DNA of 64,000 nt from Ligilactobacillus aviarius subsp. aviarius DSM 20655 (lineage in GTDB: Bacteria; Bacillota; Bacilli; Lactobacillales; Lactobacillaceae): positions 148,189 to 212,188 of the forward strand of contig NZ_AYZA01000019.1 of assembly GCF_001436315.1 (NCBI RefSeq), given 5' to 3'. The translations under genes were made by a program, and so were the position numbers. How positions within the stretch are numbered: position 1 is the first letter of the stretch; every line of letters starts with the position of its first letter. Positions 1-8,999 of this stretch are shown piece after piece. The notes under the pieces are model-generated. The model saw nothing but the letters and a program-made list of their open reading frames with translations. It did not search any database and had not been told where the DNA came from.

Positions 1-260
1 TAGACTGCGGTTTCTTCAGGAAAGTACTTTAACAATCCGACATGATCTGGATGGTGGTGGGTTATAACCACGGATACCTGTTTAAGGTTGATTCCAAGGC
101 TTTTCAAATTTTGTTGTAATTCCAAATAACATGGGTAGTTATCAGGACCTGCATCAATTAATAATTTTTCATTTTTGAGAAAATAAACATTAACTTGTGG
201 GGCACGGGAATCTGTTTGAGCCATTTTCATTAAATAGACGTCAGATGTAATTTGTTTCAT
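1..260 (-). CDS. MBL-fold metallo-hydrolase (partial)
   Basis: The amino-terminal 86 residues of a metallo-beta-lactamase-fold hydrolase are present; the rest lies beyond the left edge of the window. The diagnostic metal-binding motif THHHPDH is visible near residue 75, preceded by the beta-strand pair ending LLIDAGPDN that is usual for the family. The ATG at 260 lies four bases after the stop of the upstream TauE-type gene, so the two are probably cotranscribed. The substrate cannot be told from this fragment; family members include glyoxalase II-like thioesterases and many uncharacterised hydrolases. Confidence 0.85.
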   Translation of the reverse strand, partial: MKQITSDVYLMKMAQTDSRAPQVNVYFLKNEKLLIDAGPDNYPCYLELQQNLKSLGINLKQVSVVITHHHPDHVGLLKYFPEETAV

Positions 261-264
261 TGAA

Positions 265-1041
265 TTAACCTACCATTTGCACAAGCATGATAATGCCGAT
301 AATAATGAAGAAAATATCAAGGAAAACAGCTAACTTTTGATCATTGATCTTGTTGGCATACTTTGATCCGAGCATTCCGCCGATAACAGCACCGATAGCT
401 AGTAAGATTCCATAAAGGAAATTAATGTGTCCATGCGTAAAATATCCTACGTCAGATGAAAGGGCCGTGATGGCCATGATCAAGGTCGATGTTCCAACCG
501 CTGTATGCATTGGGTATCCAAGAATTACAACCAACGCAAGCAAAATCATGACGCCGCCACCAGCACCGAAGATTCCGCTAATAATTCCGATGGCGATCCC
601 GATTAAAACGGCGGTTAAAATCTCAGTCCATTGATGTTTAAAATTGATTTGTTTTTGCGGTTTTTGATTTCCTTTTTTCGCTTTCCGCAACTGACTGATT
701 CCAGAAAAAATTAATAAAACACCGAACAGGCCGGAAAGGGTAATGCCTTTAGTTTGGTTGGCGATGGTTGCTCCAATTTGCGCTCCGATAATTGACGCAA
801 TTGCGATCCAAAGACCGGATTTTAATTCAACATGGCCCTTCCGATAATAATTGTACGATACAACGATCGAGGTTACGATATCAACGAAAAGACTGGTTCC
901 AATTGCAGTATGAACATCAACGTGAAAGAGCATTGAAAGGGTTGGTACAATCAGGGTAACCGCGCTGGCACCAACAAGACTCGTGATTCCGCCAGTGATC
1001 AAACCGATAATAATTAGGACCCCGTATAACAGATAAGTCAT
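265..1041 (-). CDS. TauE/SafE-family membrane exporter
   Basis: This 258-residue protein is almost entirely hydrophobic and has the two-repeat layout of the TauE/SafE (DUF81) family: an N-terminal GLITGGITSLVGASA segment and a second, matching GIISGIFGAGGGVMI segment near residues 155-170. Family members export small anions such as sulfite or sulfoacetate, but the substrate differs between members and cannot be read here. The gene is read on the minus strand with GGGGTGA ahead of its ATG and is followed four bases later by the metallo-hydrolase gene, suggesting a two-gene unit. Confidence 0.85.
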   Translation of the reverse strand: MTYLLYGVLIIIGLITGGITSLVGASAVTLIVPTLSMLFHVDVHTAIGTSLFVDIVTSIVVSYNYYRKGHVELKSGLWIAIASIIGAQIGATIANQTKGITLSGLFGVLLIFSGISQLRKAKKGNQKPQKQINFKHQWTEILTAVLIGIAIGIISGIFGAGGGVMILLALVVILGYPMHTAVGTSTLIMAITALSSDVGYFTHGHINFLYGILLAIGAVIGGMLGSKYANKINDQKLAVFLDIFFIIIGIIMLVQMVG

Positions 1042-1155
1042 TTAATTCACCCCAATAATTATTGTTTTCTATCGAGTAAGTCTAGCATAACTGCGAGATG
1101 AAGGTTAATAATTCGGTTGGTTTCGAAATTAATAGGTGTAATCTTGATTAATAAT

Positions 1156-1164
1156 TGGTATAAT
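1156..1164 (+). promoter_or_regulatory. Extended -10 promoter
   Basis: The sequence TGGTATAAT is a perfect extended -10 element. No good -35 is seen 17 bases upstream, which is normal for extended -10 promoters. It would start transcription near 1171, ahead of a 27-codon open frame and the antiporter gene. Confidence 0.6.
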
Positions 1165-1197
1165 TTGAAATAAAGTATTGAAAGGACTGTGGATGAC

Positions 1198-1281
1198 ATG
1201 AAAATTTTTCTTCAACAAATTCAAATAAAACGCCTTGTTTTCGCCCATCGACATCCACGAATGCATGAAATTGAAAAATAA
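1198..1281 (+). CDS. Possible 27-residue leader peptide
   Basis: A short frame begins with ATG at 1198, about 12 bases after an AAAGGA site and about 27 bases downstream of the predicted transcription start. It ends with TAA at 1279-1281. The second half is strikingly basic and histidine-rich (LVFAHRHPRMHEIEK; three His and three Arg in 27 residues). The TAA overlaps an ATG (TAATG) that opens a second frame, 1281-1358, which runs past the start codon of the antiporter gene. This arrangement would suit a leader peptide that couples translation, or amino-acid supply, to the transporter. This is inference: no homologue is recognised, and the frame could be fortuitous or a gene remnant. Confidence 0.4.
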   Translation: MKIFLQQIQIKRLVFAHRHPRMHEIEK

Positions 1282-1321
1282 TGAACCAGAAAGAAAAATT
1301 TGAAAGAATGGACGAAGTTAA

Positions 1322-2764
1322 ATGGAAAACAACAAAACAAAGAAACTCGGATTATTAAGCCTGGCAAGTGTCGTTTTGAGTGCGATGCTTGGGGGCGGAA
1401 TTTTTGATTTACCGAAAAACATGGCATCGGTTGCAGGAGCAAAAGCTCAAATTATTGCTTGGATCGTTGTCGGAATTGGAATGTGGTTTGTAACCTCAAT
1501 GTTTTTGAAACTGACGGAATTAAAACCGGATTTAACGACGGGGTTATACAAGTATGGCGAAGCCGGTTTTGGAAAGTTTACAGGCTTTTTTGTTTCATGG
1601 GGTTACTGGATTTGTGAGTGTTTCTCAAACGTTGCATATGCGGTTTTGATTATGAGTACGCTGAATTATTTCTTCCCAGAAAAGTTTAGCGGCGGAAATA
1701 ATTGGCCATCAGTTATTGGCGCCACGATTATTTTGTGGGGAATGACGTTTATCATTGCATACGGAATTGAACAAGCCGGCTGGGTAACGGTTGTTGGAAC
1801 GGTTGTCCGGGTGGCAGTTATCGTATTGATCATCGTTGCATTGGCAATTCACTTTAAGTGGGTCACGTTTACAACCAACTTCAGTGCATCCCAATCAATT
1901 CCAGCGTTGCATGATCAATCGTTGGGAAGCATCCCCCACCAAGTTTTGAAGACCATGACCGTTACACTTTGGGCGTTCGGTGGAATTGAAGGCGCGGTTG
2001 TCTTATCAGATCGAGCCAAATCGCAGCTTGAAGTTAAGCGGGCAACGGCAATTGGTTACTTTATGTGTCTTGCATTGTACTTCATTGTTTCATTGTTGCC
2101 GTTAGGATTATTGTCATATGGTGAGATTGCCCGAATGGTATCACCATCAACGGCTCAATTGTTGACGTTGGCGATGCACTGTTCAGCCGGCCGGTTGATC
2201 ATTGCAGCCGGGCTGATCGTTTCAGTTTTGTCATGCTGGTTGTCATGGACAATGATGTTAGCCGAAATGCCGTTTGCTGCTGCCAAGGATGGAGCATTTC
2301 CAAAGATTTTTGCAAAGGAAAATAAGAAGCATGTTCCAGTCTTCTCGCTTTTTGCGGCAACGGTCGTGATGCAACTGATTATTCTGCTATCACACTTTGC
2401 AAACGATGCCTTTCAAATGGCATATACGATCGTGGCAACAATGACGGTTCCGCCGTACTTTATCAGTGCACTATATTTGATCAAACTTTCAATCAAGCAA
2501 GCAAATTATCCGGGACAAAAAGGACGGATCAGTGCATTAATAACTGGGATTTTGGCAGCTTTGTTTACCTTGATCATGGGAATTTCAGCTGGAATTAATT
2601 ACGTGACGATTGCGTTTATTGCATACGTGATTGGAATTCCGTTGTTTGTCAAAGCCCGGAAAGAACAAGCTCCTGGGGAACCGATTTTCACCCGGTATGA
2701 AAAATGGTTTGCCGCTGCAATTGTTGTCGTTGCCATCGGCGGGGTTATTTTACTTTTGAAATAG
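1322..2764 (+). CDS. APC-family basic amino acid/polyamine-type antiporter
   Basis: A 480-residue polytopic membrane protein with the N-terminal signature of the APA branch of the APC superfamily (SAMLGGGIFDLPKNM, residues 21-35), the branch that contains arginine/ornithine (ArcD), lysine/cadaverine and histidine/histamine exchangers. About a dozen hydrophobic helices are visible, with a conserved WAFGGIEGAVVLS segment around residues 218-230. Such proteins exchange an amino acid for its decarboxylated or deiminated product. The exact substrate cannot be read, because no decarboxylase or arginine deiminase gene directly adjoins it. The ribosome site ahead of the ATG is weak, and the start codon lies inside a short upstream frame, so translational coupling is possible. 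recO follows 15 bases downstream. Confidence 0.85.
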   Translation: MENNKTKKLGLLSLASVVLSAMLGGGIFDLPKNMASVAGAKAQIIAWIVVGIGMWFVTSMFLKLTELKPDLTTGLYKYGEAGFGKFTGFFVSWGYWICECFSNVAYAVLIMSTLNYFFPEKFSGGNNWPSVIGATIILWGMTFIIAYGIEQAGWVTVVGTVVRVAVIVLIIVALAIHFKWVTFTTNFSASQSIPALHDQSLGSIPHQVLKTMTVTLWAFGGIEGAVVLSDRAKSQLEVKRATAIGYFMCLALYFIVSLLPLGLLSYGEIARMVSPSTAQLLTLAMHCSAGRLIIAAGLIVSVLSCWLSWTMMLAEMPFAAAKDGAFPKIFAKENKKHVPVFSLFAATVVMQLIILLSHFANDAFQMAYTIVATMTVPPYFISALYLIKLSIKQANYPGQKGRISALITGILAALFTLIMGISAGINYVTIAFIAYVIGIPLFVKARKEQAPGEPIFTRYEKWFAAAIVVVAIGGVILLLK

Positions 2765-2779
2765 TAAGCAGGTGAATTA

Positions 2780-3565
2780 GTGGGAAGTTATTCAGACGAA
2801 GAGTTTACGGGAATTGTTGTTAGTCGACAAGATTACCGGGAACGCGACATGTTAGTAACGATTTTAACTGACCGCTTTGGCTTTAAGACGTTTTTTATTC
2901 GGGGAGCGCGAAAACGTGGTTTTCGAATGCAAGCTGCCATTTTACCGTTTACTCACGGAACTTATATTGGAAAAATCAATGATGATGGGTTGTCATTTAT
3001 TACGACGACGAGGGAAGTTGCTCAGTACCAAGAAATTTCGCAAGATATTGAGCTTAACGCGTATGCCTCATATATTCTTGGATTAGCTCGCCAAGCATTT
3101 GGTAATCAGCCAGACTTGGCGAGTTTATGGTTTACTCAGCTTGCAACCGCGTTACAATTAATTGACGAAGACTATGATCCAGCCATCATTACCAATATTA
3201 TCGAGGTTAAGTTACTTGGATGCTTTGGAGTCCAACCGAACTGGCAGGCATGTGCAGTTTGCGGGCGCGATGATCTTCCGTTTGATTATTCTGAAATGTA
3301 TGGCGGACTGTTATGCCAGGAGCACTGGCATTTAGATGAGCACCGGTTACATTTAGATAAACGGACGATTTACTTTTTGCGGCAATTTAGCGTTGTTGAT
3401 CTAACGAAATTGAATTCGATCAGCTTAAAAGAAACGACGAAGCATAATTTACGGCGGGCGCTGGATGAAATTTATAACAGTCAAGTCGGCGTTTACGTCA
3501 AAGCGAAAAAATTTATCGATCAGATGGGATCATGGGATAAAATTCTTAAAAATAAAAATAATTAA
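2780..3565 (+). CDS. recO: DNA repair protein RecO
   Basis: RecO anneals DNA strands and, with RecF and RecR, loads RecA onto single-stranded gaps. The 261-residue product has the N-terminal OB-fold typical of the family (GIVVSRQDYRERDMLVTILT, residues 11-30) and a C-terminal zinc-binding region with ACAVCG near residue 157, followed by further Cys and His residues (LLCQEHWH). The start is GTG at 2780, placed eight bases after an AGGTG site; no ATG fits better. In many lactobacilli recO sits between era and glyQS; here it is separated from glyQS by the decarboxylase block, which suggests that block was inserted between them. Confidence 0.93.
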   Translation: MGSYSDEEFTGIVVSRQDYRERDMLVTILTDRFGFKTFFIRGARKRGFRMQAAILPFTHGTYIGKINDDGLSFITTTREVAQYQEISQDIELNAYASYILGLARQAFGNQPDLASLWFTQLATALQLIDEDYDPAIITNIIEVKLLGCFGVQPNWQACAVCGRDDLPFDYSEMYGGLLCQEHWHLDEHRLHLDKRTIYFLRQFSVVDLTKLNSISLKETTKHNLRRALDEIYNSQVGVYVKAKKFIDQMGSWDKILKNKNN

Positions 3566-3591
3566 AAACTTATTTATTTTATTTTAAACAC

Positions 3592-3600
3592 TGGTATAAT
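3592..3600 (+). promoter_or_regulatory. Extended -10 promoter of aspD-gadC-gadB
   Basis: TGGTATAAT again forms a perfect extended -10 element, identical to the one ahead of the antiporter gene. It lies in the only gap before the decarboxylase genes and would start transcription at about 3607. This argues against the in-frame GTG at 3607 as the aspD start. Confidence 0.6.
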
Positions 3601-3642
3601 TTCTAGGTGTATTTTAAAAAGGCAGAAGGGATAGATTTTAAT

Positions 3643-5232
3643 ATGGATGCTGGCCAAGAAAAAGCTTTAGAAAAACTTGGGGCTTTTGAAATCAGTAGTC
3701 TAATGCTTAAATTAGCAAAGAAAAACAATCATAAATTTTTAAATGCAGGGAAAGGAAATCCAAACTGGATCAATACCAAGGCGCGATTAGCGTTTGCCCG
3801 GTTAACGGAGTTTGGAATCGATGAATCGCAACGGACGATCAACCGGCGTGATTTAGCAGGTTTCGTTGAAAAGAAAGGAATCACTGAGCGCTTAAAAGAT
3901 TTTCTTGATCCGCAAGCTCATGAAAATGACCAATTTATTTTGGACATTTTGGACTATGTTTCACAAAAGTTGAACTTGGATTTGGATGATTTCGTTGCTG
4001 AATTAACAAACGGAATCATGGGAAATACTTATCCAACGCCGAACCGGATTTTGAAAAATACCGAAGTTATTTTGAATAAGTACCTCGAATCAACGTTATA
4101 TAACGGCGTGCAACTTGCAGATTCAACGAAGTTAATGGCAACTGAAGGCGGAACGGCTGCGATTGTATATCTTTTCCACTCATTGGCTGAAAACCATTTG
4201 ATCAAGCCCGGGGATAAGATTGCAATCAATACACCGATCTTCACGCCGTATTTGCAAATTCCAAAGTTAAACGATTATGAATTAGTTGAAGTTAAGCTTC
4301 AAGCTGATCCAAATAATGATTGGAAGGTTAATCCGGACGAATTGGATAAATTAAAAGATCCTTCAATCAAAGCATTATTTATCGTTAATCCAACTAACCC
4401 AGCTTCACGGGCATTTGACGACGATGTTTTAAATAAGATTCGGGAAATTGTAACGGAAAATCCAAACTTAATGATCATTACCGATGATGTATATGGCACG
4501 TTTGTTGATGGCTTCCAAACCGTTTACAGTGTTGCGCCAGAAAATACGTTATTGATTTATTCATTTTCAAAACTTTACGGCGCAACCGGTTGGCGGTTAG
4601 GGCTGCTTGCAATGAATGAAAATAACATTTTTGACCGGTTGATTCATGAATTGCCGGCGGATGAACAAGCTGCAATCAATGACCGGTACCGGTTAGTTGA
4701 AACTGATCCGGATAAGTTGCCGTTTATCGAACGGATTGCCGCTGATAGCCGTTCAATTGGACTTTATCATACTTCCGGACTTTCAACGCCGCAACAAATG
4801 ATGGAAGTTCTGTTTGCATTGACCCACTTAGTTTATGCAAACGGCTCAACGGATGCGTATATCGATGAATGTCGGTACGTGGTTAACCGGCGGTATACTG
4901 ATTTAGTTAAGGGCCTTGGAATTGAAGCGGACAATTCACGGACAAATGCTAAATACTATACTTTGATCGATATTTACAAGCTTGCCGAGGAGAAGTACGG
5001 CAAGCAATTCAGAAAGTACTTTGAAAAATCATTTGCTCAAATTGATTTCTTGATGAAGCTTTCTGAGGACAATGGGGTTATTTTAATGGACGGAGTTGGT
5101 TTCGGAACTCAACCAGGGATTATCCGGGTTTCAGAAGCCAACTTACCAAGCAAGGCCTATGGGGTTATTGCTGAAAAGATCAACGAATTGCTTGAAGAAT
5201 ACTATGAAAAGTATTTAAAGACCAAGAAGTAA
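3643..5232 (+). CDS. aspD: Bifunctional aspartate aminotransferase / aspartate 4-decarboxylase
   Basis: AspD (EC 4.1.1.12) removes the beta-carboxyl of L-aspartate to give L-alanine and CO2, consuming a cytoplasmic proton, and also has aminotransferase activity. The 529-residue product is much longer than ordinary aspartate aminotransferases (about 400), as expected for AspD. The PLP-binding lysine sits in YSFSKLYGATGWRLG (Lys 310), and the family motifs AGKGNPNW and FIVNPTNPASR are present. I chose ATG 3643, behind AGAAGGG, over GTG 3607 because the latter coincides with the predicted transcription start. gadC follows after 24 bases. In other lactic acid bacteria and Comamonas, AspD works with the AspT aspartate/alanine exchanger; no AspT gene is seen in this window. 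Confidence 0.92.
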   Translation: MDAGQEKALEKLGAFEISSLMLKLAKKNNHKFLNAGKGNPNWINTKARLAFARLTEFGIDESQRTINRRDLAGFVEKKGITERLKDFLDPQAHENDQFILDILDYVSQKLNLDLDDFVAELTNGIMGNTYPTPNRILKNTEVILNKYLESTLYNGVQLADSTKLMATEGGTAAIVYLFHSLAENHLIKPGDKIAINTPIFTPYLQIPKLNDYELVEVKLQADPNNDWKVNPDELDKLKDPSIKALFIVNPTNPASRAFDDDVLNKIREIVTENPNLMIITDDVYGTFVDGFQTVYSVAPENTLLIYSFSKLYGATGWRLGLLAMNENNIFDRLIHELPADEQAAINDRYRLVETDPDKLPFIERIAADSRSIGLYHTSGLSTPQQMMEVLFALTHLVYANGSTDAYIDECRYVVNRRYTDLVKGLGIEADNSRTNAKYYTLIDIYKLAEEKYGKQFRKYFEKSFAQIDFLMKLSEDNGVILMDGVGFGTQPGIIRVSEANLPSKAYGVIAEKINELLEEYYEKYLKTKK

Positions 5233-5256
5233 TTCATTTTAGGGGAAGATTTTGAT

Positions 5257-6780
5257 ATGGGAAAAAGTCGAAAATTATCGCTGTTTGATTTTCTTTCGTT
5301 AACGGCGTTGATGGTATTAACGGTTTACGAGTACCCGACCTTTGCGACGGCTAAATTACATTTATTATTTTTTGTAATCATTTTCGGAATTTTTTGGTTC
5401 TTGCCGATTTCACTGGCAGCAGCAGAAATGGCAAGTGTAAAAGGATGGGAAGATGGTGGCGTCTATGGTTGGGTTAGCAATGCGTTAGGCCAGCGATGGG
5501 GTTTTGCCGCCATCTTTTTTGAATGGTTTCAAGTTACGGTCAGTTTTGTAACGATGAGTTACTTTATTTTAGGTGCTTTAGCATCCATTTTTAACTGGTC
5601 AGCGCTAAATACCGATCCAGTAATCAAGTTTATTGGGGTCTTAATTATCTTTTGGGGATTGACGCTGACGCAATTGAAAGGCACCAAGCGGACGGCCCAG
5701 ATTGCTCAAGGAGGATTTGTTGCCGGAATTTTGGTTCCATCAGTTATTTTTTTAGGGCTTGCCATTTTATATTTAGTAAAGGGCGGGCATAGTCAGATTC
5801 CAATTAGTTGGCATGCGTTTGTGCCGAATTTTACGCAACTTTCAACGCTGGTTGTAGCGTCTTCATTTATTTTAGCGTTTGGCGGCATTGAGGCCTCAGC
5901 CCCACATGTTAATGAATTGAAAAATCCGCAACGAAATTATCCGTTAGTGATCATTATACTGGTGGTATTAACGATTTTTCTGGACGGAACTGGCGGCTTA
6001 AGCGTTGCGATGGTTGTTCCACAAAAACAGCTTTCATTAAGTGCGGGTGTCATTCAGGCGTTTAATACGTTGATGCAGCATTTTACAAGTCAAATGACGT
6101 GGTTTGTAAAGCTGATGGCATTCTTGATTGCCTTTGGGGTTGCAGCTGAAATTGCATCGTGGATCATTGGCCCGTCAAAGGGAATGTACGTCGCTGCGCA
6201 AAAAGGGATGTTACCGCAGACCTTCCGTAAATTGAATTCGAATGGGGTTCCTGTTCCAGTTTTGATTATGCAAGGAATAATTGTTACCGTTTGGGACGCA
6301 ATTTTAACTTTTGGTGGCGGAACGGATAACGTTTCATTTTTGGCGGCTGTTTCACTGACCGTGGTAATTTACCTGTTGTGCTATATTTTGATTTTTATCA
6401 GTTACTTTAAACTGATTTACCGGTATTCAACGAAAGAACGGACATATAATGCTCCCGGCGGTAAAATCGGTAAAACGATGCTTGCCTTTTCAGGATTGGC
6501 ATTGTCGATTTTCGCACTGATTGTTTCGTTCGTTACGCCGGCAACATTATCACCGCTTCAGGGGCGGAAGTATCAAGTTGTACTGACTGTAAGTTTTGTG
6601 ATCGCGGTCATTATTCCATTTGTAATTTATGCGTTTCGTCATCGGTTTGGCGAAGCCAATCATCAATTCAAACTGCATCATGTTCGCAGTGAAGACGTCA
6701 ACCGATTTATTCATCCGATTGGCCGGGGTGAATTTTTGACAGAACATGATTTAAAATTAAAACGTCAGCAAAAGAAATAG
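5257..6780 (+). CDS. gadC: Glutamate:GABA-type amino acid antiporter
   Basis: This 507-residue membrane protein belongs to the GadC branch of the APC superfamily. It carries about twelve hydrophobic helices and typical stretches such as LPISLAAAEMASVKGWEDGG (residues 45-64). GadC brings in glutamate and exports GABA, so that cytoplasmic decarboxylation drives net proton removal. The C-terminal 45 residues are hydrophilic and contain several histidines (FRHRFGEANHQFKLHH near 460-475). In E. coli GadC a C-terminal plug closes the channel at neutral pH, and the tail here may serve the same role. It sits 24 bases after aspD and 12 bases before gadB, which strongly supports a GABA-exchange role, although a wider role that includes aspartate/alanine is possible. 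Confidence 0.87.
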   Translation: MGKSRKLSLFDFLSLTALMVLTVYEYPTFATAKLHLLFFVIIFGIFWFLPISLAAAEMASVKGWEDGGVYGWVSNALGQRWGFAAIFFEWFQVTVSFVTMSYFILGALASIFNWSALNTDPVIKFIGVLIIFWGLTLTQLKGTKRTAQIAQGGFVAGILVPSVIFLGLAILYLVKGGHSQIPISWHAFVPNFTQLSTLVVASSFILAFGGIEASAPHVNELKNPQRNYPLVIIILVVLTIFLDGTGGLSVAMVVPQKQLSLSAGVIQAFNTLMQHFTSQMTWFVKLMAFLIAFGVAAEIASWIIGPSKGMYVAAQKGMLPQTFRKLNSNGVPVPVLIMQGIIVTVWDAILTFGGGTDNVSFLAAVSLTVVIYLLCYILIFISYFKLIYRYSTKERTYNAPGGKIGKTMLAFSGLALSIFALIVSFVTPATLSPLQGRKYQVVLTVSFVIAVIIPFVIYAFRHRFGEANHQFKLHHVRSEDVNRFIHPIGRGEFLTEHDLKLKRQQKK

Positions 6781-6792
6781 GAGGAATGTTTT

Positions 6793-8199
6793 ATGTTATT
6801 TGGAAAGAAAGATCAGGAAGAGTCAAAGTACTTGGATCCCATTTTTGGGAATCCAAATGAAGATGCTGATTTACCGAAATATAAACTTGCGCGGAAATCA
6901 ATGCAGGCCGACGTGGCATACCGGATGGTTAAAGATGAACTGGAAGATGAAGGAAATGCCAGGCAAAATCTTGCAACTTTTTGTCAAACGTACATGGAAC
7001 CTGAAGCAACCCAATTGATGGCGGAAACGCTTGAGAAAAACGCAATTGATAAATCTGAGTATCCGCGGACAACGGAAATCGAAAACCGGTGTGTCAATAT
7101 TTTGGCTGATTTATGGCATGCTCCGAAAGATGGCAATTATCTTGGAACATCAACGGTTGGTTCATCTGAAGCATGCATGCTTGGCGGCCTGGCAATGAAA
7201 TTTGCTTGGCGGAAACGGGCTGAAAAGCTTGGACTGGATTTGAATGCTCACAAACCGAACCTTGTAATTTCTTCAAGCTATCAGGTTTGCTGGGAAAAGT
7301 TCTGTACATACTGGGATATTGAATTACGAGAAGTTCCATTGGATGAAAATGATCTTTCGTTGAATATGGATACCGTAATGGATTACGTTGATGAATATAC
7401 GATTGGGATCGTCGGCATTATGGGAATCACCTATACGGGACGCTACGATAACATTAAGAAACTCAACGATTTAGTTGAAGAATATAACAAACATACTGAT
7501 TACAAGGTTTATATTCACGTTGATGCGGCTTCAGGCGGTTTTTACACACCGTTTGTTGAACCTGAAATCGAATGGGACTTCAAGTTGAAAAATGTCGTTT
7601 CAATCAATTCATCGGGACACAAATACGGCTTAGTTTATCCTGGAATTGGTTGGGTATTATGGCGGGATGCAAAGTTTGTTCCGCAAGATTTGATTTTTAA
7701 TGTTAGTTATCTTGGCGGTGAAATGCCAACGATGGCAATTAACTTCTCACGCAGTGCCTCACAAATCATCGGTCAATACTATAATTTTGTGCGTTACGGG
7801 TTTGACGGTTATCGTGAAATTCATCAGCGGACGCATGAGGTAGCAAAGTATATTATTAAAGAAATCAAGAAGACGGGCAGATTTAAGGTTGTCAACGGCG
7901 CACAGCATTTACCGATCCTGTGTTACGCATTGAAAGATGACCACGCTCAAGAATGGAATTTATACGATTTATCTGACCGGTTACGGATGCGCGGCTGGCA
8001 AGTTCCAACGTATCCAATGCCGGATAACCTCAACAATCTGATCGTGCAACGGATCGTTTGCCGGGCAGATTTAGGAATGAACGTTGCCATTGAGTTTATT
8101 GAAGACTTTAAGGCCTGTCTGGAAGAACTTGATCACGCGCACGTTTTAGCTCATCACAGCGATGAACAGAAGAAAACGACCTATGGCTTTACCCATTAA
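6793..8199 (+). CDS. gadB: Glutamate decarboxylase
   Basis: GadB converts L-glutamate to GABA and CO2 with PLP, consuming one proton per turn. The 468-residue product matches the usual length. Recognisable motifs are TSTVGSSEACMLGG (residues about 118-131), HVDAASGGFYTPF, which contributes the PLP-contacting Asp, and INSSGHKYG with the Schiff-base Lys 277. The C-terminus ends YGFTH; in E. coli GadB a C-terminal histidine seals the active site at neutral pH, so this terminal His may be comparable. The gene has GGAGGAATG-like spacing after gadC and closes the apparent operon aspD-gadC-gadB. No clear terminator hairpin follows. Confidence 0.95.
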   Translation: MLFGKKDQEESKYLDPIFGNPNEDADLPKYKLARKSMQADVAYRMVKDELEDEGNARQNLATFCQTYMEPEATQLMAETLEKNAIDKSEYPRTTEIENRCVNILADLWHAPKDGNYLGTSTVGSSEACMLGGLAMKFAWRKRAEKLGLDLNAHKPNLVISSSYQVCWEKFCTYWDIELREVPLDENDLSLNMDTVMDYVDEYTIGIVGIMGITYTGRYDNIKKLNDLVEEYNKHTDYKVYIHVDAASGGFYTPFVEPEIEWDFKLKNVVSINSSGHKYGLVYPGIGWVLWRDAKFVPQDLIFNVSYLGGEMPTMAINFSRSASQIIGQYYNFVRYGFDGYREIHQRTHEVAKYIIKEIKKTGRFKVVNGAQHLPILCYALKDDHAQEWNLYDLSDRLRMRGWQVPTYPMPDNLNNLIVQRIVCRADLGMNVAIEFIEDFKACLEELDHAHVLAHHSDEQKKTTYGFTH

Positions 8200-8274
8200 T
8201 TAAAAATTAGCTTGCATTTATTGCCAATTAACTTGATAATTATCTAAGAATAAAAAATGATTTAGGTGAAATAA

Positions 8275-8961
8275 ATGTTTTATGTTTTTCTGGATCTAGT
8301 CGGAATTACAGTCGGCGGATTATTGAGTAAACCGTTACAACGGTTCTTGTCGGATAAACAAATCAGTTCGATGATGGAAATTGCAACGTTATGTGTTGGC
8401 ATCATCGGAATCCAGGGCGCAATTGCAACGAAACAGCCGCTGCTAATGCTTGTCAGTTTAGTTGTCGGTTCGGTTGTTGGTGTTTGGCTGGACATTGATG
8501 GCAAGTTCAATCATTTTGGTGATTGGATGAAAACGAAATTTAAAACTTCTGACCCGCATTTTGCGGAGGGATTTATTACCGTTTTCATGATTGAATGTGT
8601 GGGTTCAATGTCGATCGTCGGGCCGCTCGACGTCGCGCTTGCGGGAAAAACAAGCCTAATGCTCTTTAAGGTGATTTTAGACTTGATTACTTCCTTAGTC
8701 TATGGCGCGATTTTTGGATACAGTGTATTGCTGTCTGGACCATTTGTTTTTCTGTATGAAGCAATCATTTACGGATGCGCTTCGTTTATTCAACCATTGT
8801 TGAATGCAGGCACGATCAATGAAATCAGTGCCGTTGGTTCGCTTTTGATCGTTGCATTGGCATGTGATATTTTAGAGATCAAACACTTTAAAGTCGCGAA
8901 CTTTTTACCTGCGCTTTTAGGGCCAATTATTTATGAAGCAGTTTTAATGTTCTGTAAGTAA
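8275..8961 (+). CDS. DUF554 membrane protein
   Basis: A 228-residue integral membrane protein of the DUF554 family (B. subtilis YdfK-like). It shows a glycine-rich first helix (GITVGGLLSKPL), a central FITVFMIECVGSMSIVGPLD segment near residues 99-118 that matches the family core, and a final pair of helices. The family is thought to be transport related, but no substrate is established. It lies 75 bases after gadB and just upstream of the T-box leader. Whether it shares the gadB transcript is not clear from the sequence. Confidence 0.82.
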   Translation: MFYVFLDLVGITVGGLLSKPLQRFLSDKQISSMMEIATLCVGIIGIQGAIATKQPLLMLVSLVVGSVVGVWLDIDGKFNHFGDWMKTKFKTSDPHFAEGFITVFMIECVGSMSIVGPLDVALAGKTSLMLFKVILDLITSLVYGAIFGYSVLLSGPFVFLYEAIIYGCASFIQPLLNAGTINEISAVGSLLIVALACDILEIKHFKVANFLPALLGPIIYEAVLMFCK

Positions 8962-8964
8962 GAT

Positions 8965-8993
8965 TTGACAAGCTATTCGAATTAGACTATGAT
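8965..8993 (+). promoter_or_regulatory. Promoter of glyQS T-box leader
   Basis: TTGACA at 8965-8970 and TATGAT at 8988-8993 are separated by exactly 17 bases. This is a near-consensus vegetative promoter that would start transcription at about 9000, just ahead of the T-box RNA. Confidence 0.85.
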
Positions 8994-8999
8994 AGCGAC

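Noticed and set aside
3607-3642. GTG start for aspD at 3607
   Set aside because: It coincides with the predicted transcription start and has no ribosome site; ATG 3643 has AGAAGGG upstream.
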